NCBI GenBank assembly: GCA_016864895.1
Contig: CP046107.1
Coordinates: 1,247,741-1,311,740 of the forward strand
DNA: 64,000 nt
Direction of reading: 5' to 3'
Source: Neisseriaceae bacterium
GTDB taxonomy: Bacteria; Pseudomonadota; Gammaproteobacteria; Burkholderiales; Neisseriaceae
Below the pieces are notes generated by a model. That model did not search any database. It saw only the letters and a program-made list of their open reading frames with translations, and was not told the origin of the DNA. A program made the position numbers and the translations under genes. Below, in pieces: positions 57,779 through 64,000 of this stretch (positions are counted from its first letter, which is position 1; each line of letters starts with the position of its first letter).

Positions 57779-58714
57779 ATGGCTATTGCATCAGATATTA
57801 CTGAACTAATTGGTAGAACGCCTCTAGTAAGGTTAAATAGGTTAACTCAAGGACTTCAAGCAGAGGTAGTAGCAAAATTAGAATTTTTTAATCCCAGTAG
57901 CAGTGTAAAAGACAGAATAGCTGTAGCAATGATAGACGCAGCAGAAAAATCAGGAAAAATTCATAAAGATTCGGTGTTGGTTGAGCCTACTAGTGGTAAT
58001 ACAGGGATTGGCTTAGCAATGGTAGCTGCAGCAAGAGGGTATAGGTTAATTATCACTATGCCTGAGACTATGAGCAGGGAAAGAAAAGTTTTGATGCGTG
58101 CTTATGGTGCTGAATTAATTTTAACGCCGGGGGCGGATGGTATGAGTGGTGCTATTTCTAAGGCAAAGGCATTGGTGGAGGCCAATCCTGATACGCATAT
58201 CATTCTACAACAGTTTGAAAATTTAGCAAATCCTGAAATCCACAGAAACACAACAGCAGAGGAAATTTGGCGCGACACCGATGGTATGGTTGATATTTTT
58301 GTTGCAGGTGTCGGTACGGGCGGTACTTTGACTGGGGTGGGGGAGGTTTTAAAATCTAAAGATCCCAATATTAAGGTTGTTGCTGTTGAACCTCAAGCAT
58401 CTCCTGTTTTATCTGGAGGAGATAAAGGGGCTCACCCTATTCAGGGGATTGGTGCAGGGTTTGTCCCAAAGATATTGAATACTGAAATTTATGATGAAAT
58501 TATAAAGGTATCGAATGATGATGCATTTAATACTTCTCGGGATTTGGCTTCACAAGAGGGAATATTAGCGGGTATTTCAGCGGGTGCTGCGACTTATGCG
58601 GCCTTGGAGTTGGCTAAAAAGTCTGAGCATAAAGGTAAGAGAATTATAGTGGTTATTCCAGATTTTGGTGAGAGATATTTATCAACTGCCCTATATGAAA
58701 ATATTCTAATATAA
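57779..58714 (+). CDS. cysK: cysteine synthase
   Basis: A 311-residue PLP enzyme. Lys in [17 protein letters not shown] (PLP lysine), the substrate loop [13 protein letters not shown], the phosphate cup [14 protein letters not shown], and ISAGAA near the end. It makes cysteine from O-acetylserine and sulfide. GGAAAGG ribosome site. Probably its own transcript. Confidence 0.95.
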   Translation: MAIASDITELIGRTPLVRLNRLTQGLQAEVVAKLEFFNPSSSVKDRIAVAMIDAAEKSGKIHKDSVLVEPTSGNTGIGLAMVAAARGYRLIITMPETMSRERKVLMRAYGAELILTPGADGMSGAISKAKALVEANPDTHIILQQFENLANPEIHRNTTAEEIWRDTDGMVDIFVAGVGTGGTLTGVGEVLKSKDPNIKVVAVEPQASPVLSGGDKGAHPIQGIGAGFVPKILNTEIYDEIIKVSNDDAFNTSRDLASQEGILAGISAGAATYAALELAKKSEHKGKRIIVVIPDFGERYLSTALYENILI

Positions 58715-58787
58715 TAATTTTATTGCATAAACTAGTTAAAAGTAGTAATCTGGTGTAGTCTTCAACCATCCAATAATAAGTGTATTT

Positions 58788-59276
58788 ATGAATAAAAAAT
58801 TGATTTCTGTATTAGTAGTTTCTTTGGCCTTGTCAGGCTGTGTTTTGACCTTACCTCCAGATTATTCAGCGAATACTTATGGTTCAAAATCTGCGCCAAT
58901 AGTTAGTGGTCCTTATCAATTGGCAGATAGTCATTGGTCTGATTTGGCTAAAATTAAATCAGAAGCAGAACGATTAGCATTACAAATTGGTTTGGGAACA
59001 CTTACCAAAGTGGAGGCGGCTCGTCAGCTGGGGACTTATCGTATCCAAGTGGCAGGTAGTAATATAGTGGATGATGATGTGTATAGAACTTATCTGAATG
59101 CTGCTATTGATAGTTCTAGTGGTAAAATTGGTAATGCGCAGTCTAAAAATTTAGTCAAAAGCTCATTGGCGGGATGGCAGAAGCGTTGGGAAAATATGAG
59201 TGATTCACAAAAACCAAAAAATCCAGCATTTACTAATTTTCTGAATGAAACCATGGGGTTGCCGTATTTAAAATAG
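58788..59276 (+). CDS. conserved lipoprotein of unknown function
   Basis: A 162-residue lipoprotein (MNKKLISVLVVSLALSGCVL, lipobox LSGC). The mature part is helical, with LAKIKSEAERLALQIGLGTL and TKVEAARQLGTYRIQVAGSN, then GWQKRWENMSDSQK. No known enzyme motif. Ends at a terminator. Confidence 0.85.
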   Translation: MNKKLISVLVVSLALSGCVLTLPPDYSANTYGSKSAPIVSGPYQLADSHWSDLAKIKSEAERLALQIGLGTLTKVEAARQLGTYRIQVAGSNIVDDDVYRTYLNAAIDSSSGKIGNAQSKNLVKSSLAGWQKRWENMSDSQKPKNPAFTNFLNETMGLPYLK

Positions 59277-59296
59277 TTGGTATTAAATAGTTTTTA

Positions 59297-59332
59297 AAAC
59301 ACATCATACTAATAGATGATGTGTTTTTTATT
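59297..59332 (+). terminator. terminator after the lipoprotein gene
   Basis: ACACATCATACTAATAGATGATGTGT forms a stem (ACACATCAT / ATGATGTGT, slight loop) followed by TTTTTTA. Confidence 0.8.
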
Positions 59333-59369
59333 TTATTTTTTTACAAAAATTAGTGAATATTTGAATGAT

Positions 59370-59913
59370 ATATAGTGTGACATTACCTGAGGCTGAATTT
59401 GATGTTATTGGTGATTTATGTATCCATTTTTGTGTGGTGCATCGATTTTCAAAAAGCAACAAGTTAATTTGGCTGTTGAACATCTTTCACTATTTTAGAA
59501 ATTGACTATTTGATGCAGGATGTCAAAAAACATGGTTTGGCTGATTTTTGAAAGAACAGTGGAGCAAGGATGCCTTGTAATAGTTATTTTTTCAAATGGG
59601 GGAAGAATATAGAAAAGTGATGATTTCTTTCCTGATAATAGATTTAAAATTTTATTAGAATTTTGACAAGTTTATGAAGAGAAATTAGATATCTTTTCTT
59701 TAATAGATGGTGGAAATTTTCAATTCGTTTCAGATAGTGAGATGATTCCTCGGAATTTTTCTATGTGGTATTGTGTTATCATTTATCGTAAGAGCCAATC
59801 TTTGGGGTATGGAGGTTATCAAAAAGGAAATCATTCTAATACCGTTGACAACAGAAATAGCTGAAAAAGATTTACTATTAAATACAGAAAATTTATTTAA
59901 CTGGTTAAAATAA
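59370..59913 (+). pseudogene. decayed gene ending at the aldehyde dehydrogenase start
   Basis: Pieces in changing frames: EEKLDIFSLIDGGNFQFVSD, then SEMIPRNFSMWYCVIIYRKS. A last frame runs IVLSFIVRANLWGMEVIKKE, then IILIPLTTEIAEKDLLLNTE and NLFNWLK, ending at TAA 59911-59913 directly before ATG 59914. The intact end and abutting stop suggest the ancestral gene was cotranscribed with the dehydrogenase. Family not recognised. Confidence 0.45.
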
Positions 59914-61266
59914 ATGAAATTAAGTCAGTACATTGCAAAAAATATTTATACACAAGAAGAAATATGGAGAGGGGCTTTTAACACTTCTGAGGATTTAATC
60001 AAAAAAACAGAAGATTTAGAAAATCGTCGGAAACAATTTATATCTTTGACATTATATGAACGGATGAATTTAATCAATTCTATTGCCGAAGAATTGAAAC
60101 GGCAGAAGAAACTGTATTCAAAAATGATTTGTGAAGAAGTAGGTCGATGTTTGAGAGAGTGTGAAGCAGAAGTTGAAAAAACAATTAATCTGGTTGACTA
60201 TTATACAAATATTGCACAACAAATGTTGCTGCCTAAGGATGTTGATACTCAAGCGAGTCTAAGTCAGGTATGTTATGAGCCTCTTGGACTGATTTTGGCA
60301 GTCATGCCTTGGAATTATCCTATTTGGCAAATATTAAGATTTGCAATACCTGCCTTATGTGCGGGCAATGCATGCTTGATTAAACCAGCTCCTAGTGTTG
60401 GTCGAATCACTGAATTTTTTTTTACACAAATCCTACCTGAATTGCCCATTGATTATATTTTTTTAAAAGATGATGATATTGAATTGGCCATTGAGCGGTC
60501 ACAAGGTTTGGCATTTACTGGCTCTGTCAAGACAGGTCGACTGTTGGCTTCTATTGCTGGACAGCATCTAAAAAAAACTGTGTTAGAGCTTGGTGGTAGT
60601 AATGCATTTATTGTCTTTGGTGATGCTAATTTAAAGCAAGCAGCTAAAGATGCTTGTTATTCTCGGTTTCGTGACGCAGGTCAATCATGTAACGCTACAA
60701 AAAGAGTGATCGTAGAGGATTCTTGTGTTGAATTATTTACAGGGTATTTAATTGAAGAAACAAAAAAAATAATGTTAGGTAATCCGATGTTAGAGTCAAG
60801 TCATATGGGTCCTTTACATTTAGACCATGCATCATACAATATGCAGATCTATGTAGATGATGCCTTAAAAAAAGGTGCTCATTGTTTTTTAGGGGGATAT
60901 ATTCCGGATAATCCCATTTTTTACCCACCAACTATTTTAGGAAATGTTGCCCAAAATAGTTTGGTTGTTACTGATGAGGTATTTGGTCCAGTATTGCCAA
61001 TCTTGACTGTAGGTAATAAAGATGAGGCAATTGAGGTAGCCAATAATACGCGCTTTGGATTGGGGGCATCTATTTATTCCCAAGATATTCCATTAGCACA
61101 ATATTACGCAAAATTTTTAGAAGTAGGTTCAGTATATATTAATCGACATACTAGTAGTGATTTACGTATGCCTTTTGGTGGGATTAAGGATTCTGGCTAT
61201 GGACGAGAGCTATCAGAATTTGGTTTAATTGAATTTGTAAATATTAAAAGTTATTGGCAAAGGTAA
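59914..61266 (+). CDS. NAD(P)-dependent aldehyde dehydrogenase (succinate-semialdehyde dehydrogenase-like)
   Basis: A 450-residue aldehyde dehydrogenase. ILAVMPWNYPIWQILRFAIP (Asn oxyanion), FTGSVKTG (NAD pocket), general base Glu in KTVLELGGSNAFIVF, catalytic Cys in FRDAGQSCNATKRV, and EVFGPVLPILT. The sequence is nearest to the Sad/YneI type that oxidises succinate semialdehyde; the substrate is inferred. It is 6 bp upstream of the next gene and forms an operon with recJ. Confidence 0.88.
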   Translation: MKLSQYIAKNIYTQEEIWRGAFNTSEDLIKKTEDLENRRKQFISLTLYERMNLINSIAEELKRQKKLYSKMICEEVGRCLRECEAEVEKTINLVDYYTNIAQQMLLPKDVDTQASLSQVCYEPLGLILAVMPWNYPIWQILRFAIPALCAGNACLIKPAPSVGRITEFFFTQILPELPIDYIFLKDDDIELAIERSQGLAFTGSVKTGRLLASIAGQHLKKTVLELGGSNAFIVFGDANLKQAAKDACYSRFRDAGQSCNATKRVIVEDSCVELFTGYLIEETKKIMLGNPMLESSHMGPLHLDHASYNMQIYVDDALKKGAHCFLGGYIPDNPIFYPPTILGNVAQNSLVVTDEVFGPVLPILTVGNKDEAIEVANNTRFGLGASIYSQDIPLAQYYAKFLEVGSVYINRHTSSDLRMPFGGIKDSGYGRELSEFGLIEFVNIKSYWQR

Positions 61267-61272
61267 GTAAAA

Positions 61273-62295
61273 ATGTCAAAACCTAATATAGCCCTGGTAT
61301 TCCCAGGTTTAGAGTGGAATCAAGATTGGTTACAACAAGATATAGGGGAGTATTTGAGCAAGGATTGGATCAAGCAATTTTATTCTAAGGGTATCAAGAA
61401 TAATAGATCTTTACGATACAGCGATCTGCTTAGTCAATATGTATTGAATATTTCTTTGTTAGATAAAGCATTACAACTTGCCAAGTTTGATCTTGGGCTC
61501 AAGATTCGGAGTAAATATGTTACGATGATATCACCAGTTTTTCAAAATATGAGACTGCACCAAATGGCTGTTTTGTGTGGTAATGAGATTTTAAATATTA
61601 GCTATACAGAAGCTAATATTTTATGTGAACAATTAAATGCTCTATATGAACATGAGCAGTATTATTTTCATCCTGTAAGACCAGACTTATGGTTATTGGA
61701 AAGCCCAGAACCTTTGGTGTTTGACTCACCGTGTCCTTATAATTTAGTTGATTTAGTAGATGGTCAAGTCAAGGCAATTGGGAAAGATGGTGCTAGAATT
61801 CAGTTGTTACAATCTGAGATGCAAATGTTTTTACATAATTGTGATGTTAATCAACGGCGTAAGAAGAAATCTCAATTTCAAATCAATGGGGTGTGGTTTT
61901 GGAATGATATTCCTAGTCAAATTAAATATCCCGATTCTGAGGTGATTGTTAATAGTAAAAATATAGACTGGCTAAGCTCAAAAGGTACTACTCATGTAAA
62001 AGAAATACCAGACACTGTTTACCAATTAGTTAAAAATAATCGTTCAGTTGTATTATTTTCAGATATATTATATGCACCAAATTGTATGTTGAATTTGGAG
62101 GAATACGCTACAAGATTTTCTTGGTTAGGAAAATATATTGTGGTGCCTATTTTGAAAATGCAAAATGATAAAATAGTAAGTAAAGTTGAGTTGATTAGCA
62201 ATGGCCAATCAGGTGGTGTTATCCAACTAAAACAAAAGACATTTTTCCCTTCTCTATTTAAGAAGCTTACTTATAAAGGCTTGTGGATTGACTGA
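61273..62295 (+). CDS. COG4255-type protein, phosphoglycerate-mutase-like, upstream of recJ
   Basis: A 340-residue protein with IALVFPGLEWNQDWLQQDIG, LQLAKFDLGLKIRSKYVTMI, FHPVRPDLWLLESPEP, and FQINGVWFWNDI. It resembles a family conserved in betaproteobacteria directly upstream of recJ (COG4255, distantly related to the ApgM alkaline-phosphatase superfamily). The true role is unknown. Its TGA overlaps the recJ ATG (ATGA/TGATG), so recJ translation is coupled to it. Confidence 0.75.
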   Translation: MSKPNIALVFPGLEWNQDWLQQDIGEYLSKDWIKQFYSKGIKNNRSLRYSDLLSQYVLNISLLDKALQLAKFDLGLKIRSKYVTMISPVFQNMRLHQMAVLCGNEILNISYTEANILCEQLNALYEHEQYYFHPVRPDLWLLESPEPLVFDSPCPYNLVDLVDGQVKAIGKDGARIQLLQSEMQMFLHNCDVNQRRKKKSQFQINGVWFWNDIPSQIKYPDSEVIVNSKNIDWLSSKGTTHVKEIPDTVYQLVKNNRSVVLFSDILYAPNCMLNLEEYATRFSWLGKYIVVPILKMQNDKIVSKVELISNGQSGGVIQLKQKTFFPSLFKKLTYKGLWID

Positions 62296-63998
62296 TGATT
62301 AGGAAAAGAAAAATAAACCTAGAATTAGAAAAAAAATTAGTTGAGGCAGGTCAATCTGCTTTAATAGCGCGTTTGTTAGCTGCTAGAAATATTTTGACAG
62401 AAAAAGAAGTTGATCTAAAACTCGATTTACTACCTCATCCTGATTTATTAAAAAATATGCGAGAAGTAACTGCATTATTGGCAGATGCAATTATTCGACA
62501 CAAAAAAATTGTTGTAGTGGGGGATTATGATGCAGATGGTGCTACTTCTTGTGCTGTGGCAATTAAAAGTATTAATGCACTGGGAGGAGTGGTTGATTTT
62601 ATTGTGCCATCTAGAGAAAAAGATGGTTATGGGTTGTCTAATAATTTAGTTGATAGAGCAAAAGCAAAGCAAGCAGACATTATTATGACAGTAGATAATG
62701 GTATTTCATCTATTAATAGTATTGCCTATGCACAAGATCAGGGTATAACAGTGGTAGTCACTGATCATCATTTACCAGGAGAAGAAGTGCCTAATTGTTT
62801 GATTGTTAATCCTAATCAAAAAGATTGTTTATTTCCTTCTAAAAATTTAGCGGGGGTAGGGGTTGTTTTTTACGTGATGGTAGGTGTAAGAAGTCAATTA
62901 GAGCAGTTGAATTATTTTGATAATCGGCAAAAACCTAACTTAGCACAATTTTTGGATTTAGTTGCTTTAGGTACTGTTGCGGATGTCGTTAAATTAGATC
63001 ATGTGAATCGTATTCTGATCAATCATGGTTTGCAACGAATTCGTACTAAAAGAAATTGTCTTGGTATTCAGGCTTTACTAGATGTGGCAGGGAAAAAAAA
63101 CAAGAAAATTCAAACCATGGATTTAGGATTTGTTCTTGGGCCAAGAATTAATGCAGCTGGAAGGATGGAAGATATTACTACTAGTATTAATTGTCTGTTA
63201 TCTGACGATTATCAAGAAGCTTATGAATATGCATTGCAATTAAACACGTTAAATCAACAGAGAAGGAACACTGAAAAAGAGATGCTTAAGATTACTGAAG
63301 AGGATTTGAATTCTAATGTACAAGGTGATCAAGTATCTATTGTTAAATATTCAGAAAATTTTCATCAAGGAGTGATTGGCCTTGTAGCAGGGAAATTAAA
63401 AGAAAAGTATCATTTACCAACTATTGTATTTGCCAAAGGAGAAGGGGATGAGCTCAAAGGTTCTGGACGTTCTATTGCAGGGTTTCATTTAAGAGATGCC
63501 TTGGCATTGGTTTCCAGAAAAGATCCGGGCTTGATTTTGAAATTTGGAGGGCATGCAATGGCTGCTGGATTGAGTATTCATATTGACCAGCTGACAAAAT
63601 TTGAGAATATATTTGAAGAGACGGTCAAAGAAATGTTAGATCCCAATTTGTTAAATAAGGTTTTTCTTACAGATGGTGCATTAGAAGTATCAGAATTAAA
63701 CTTACAAGTAGCTAAACAGTTGAATCAAATGGTTTGGGGGCAAGATTTTGAAGAACCTAGATTTTCGGATCATTTTGAAGTCATTAACCAGAAATTGGTT
63801 GGTAGTCAACACAGTCATTTAAAGGCTATTGTGAGGAAAGATAATCAAAATTTTGGGATTATGTTATTTAATTGTAAAGATTATTTGCCTCAAAAGGTTA
63901 ATTTGGTTTATCGTTTGGTGGTTAATGAATGGGGCCAAAATGAGGAATTACAGCTGTATATTGATTATTGGGAAAAAGTACTTGACGATAAAACATGA
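62295..63998 (+). CDS. recJ: single-stranded-DNA-specific exonuclease RecJ
   Basis: A 567-residue RecJ, complete at the window edge. DHH motifs: VVVGDYDADGATSCAV (I), MTVDNG (II), VVTDHHLPG (III), LGTVADVV (IV), and RINAAGRM, then GGHAMAAGLSI in the DHHA1 domain. The C-terminal OB-fold region follows. It degrades 5' ends of single-stranded DNA in recombination and repair. Starts within the previous gene's stop. Confidence 0.96.
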   Translation: MIRKRKINLELEKKLVEAGQSALIARLLAARNILTEKEVDLKLDLLPHPDLLKNMREVTALLADAIIRHKKIVVVGDYDADGATSCAVAIKSINALGGVVDFIVPSREKDGYGLSNNLVDRAKAKQADIIMTVDNGISSINSIAYAQDQGITVVVTDHHLPGEEVPNCLIVNPNQKDCLFPSKNLAGVGVVFYVMVGVRSQLEQLNYFDNRQKPNLAQFLDLVALGTVADVVKLDHVNRILINHGLQRIRTKRNCLGIQALLDVAGKKNKKIQTMDLGFVLGPRINAAGRMEDITTSINCLLSDDYQEAYEYALQLNTLNQQRRNTEKEMLKITEEDLNSNVQGDQVSIVKYSENFHQGVIGLVAGKLKEKYHLPTIVFAKGEGDELKGSGRSIAGFHLRDALALVSRKDPGLILKFGGHAMAAGLSIHIDQLTKFENIFEETVKEMLDPNLLNKVFLTDGALEVSELNLQVAKQLNQMVWGQDFEEPRFSDHFEVINQKLVGSQHSHLKAIVRKDNQNFGIMLFNCKDYLPQKVNLVYRLVVNEWGQNEELQLYIDYWEKVLDDKT

Positions 63999-64000
63999 AA

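Overview
The window joins a strongly AT-rich, decayed plasmid-like island (about 1-39.3 kb) to a compact, ordinary chromosomal segment (about 39.6-64 kb). The chromosomal genes (aspS, orn, rpsT, two LpxL-type acyltransferases beside metK, dusA, serB, groESL, gshA-recO-pdxJ, cysK, a COG4255 gene ahead of recJ) and their order suggest a betaproteobacterium, most likely Neisseriaceae. Its low GC and the many pseudogenes suggest a host-associated lineage. This placement rests on gene content read by eye, not on a search.

Island, left to right. At 1-1.45 kb lie a MOBP-type relaxase (cut by the window edge) and a MobC-like accessory gene. From 1.6 to 5.8 kb there are insertion-sequence debris, a 2.5-kb segment bounded by inverted repeats, and one small intact gene of unknown function. 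At 6.05-7.06 kb is a Rep_3-type plasmid initiator with an origin-like region. At 8.26-10.7 kb is a type II restriction-modification cassette: a C5 cytosine methyltransferase with an N-terminal helix-turn-helix, a divergent Eco47II-like endonuclease, and an in-frame downstream ORF. At 11.15-13.14 kb is an apparently intact IS605-type element with divergent tnpA and tnpB. At 15.57-16.61 kb is a zeta-type toxin with a small antitoxin. At 17.5-18.9 kb is a second, broken mobilization module around an extremely AT-rich block. At 20.6-32.45 kb is a complete, translationally coupled VirB/VirD4 type IV secretion operon (virB1, B2, B3-B4 fusion, B5, eexN-like, B6, B8, B9, B10, B11, virD4, lipoprotein). 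At 32.45-34.05 kb is a decayed IS605-like element. At 34.07-35.06 kb is a second rep/origin copy in inverted orientation. At 35.06-36.4 kb is a broken tnpB element. At 36.5-37.8 kb is an AbiEii-type nucleotidyltransferase gene with an unrecognised partner. At 37.8-39.6 kb are remnants, including the 3' end of a third rep gene.

The island reads as one or more integrated, rearranged conjugative plasmids, or as a plasmid-chromosome junction. Replication, mobilization, secretion, restriction-modification and toxin-antitoxin genes are the usual plasmid maintenance and transfer set. The two rep copies face each other across 28 kb, so recombination between them could invert the whole secretion locus. 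Many genes differ from an intact frame by a single base in an A or T run, which could be decay, slippage or sequencing error.

The chromosomal part is housekeeping. aspS-orn lies upstream of rpsT on the same strand. The lpxL pair and an NlpD-like activator serve the envelope. A phosphatidylcholine synthase homologue suggests use of host choline. groESL has a candidate heat-shock promoter. gshA-recO-pdxJ form an operon. Three tandem paralogous small genes of unknown function precede cysK. An aldehyde dehydrogenase, a COG4255 gene and recJ form a tight operon at the right end. No tRNA, rRNA or CRISPR array was seen.
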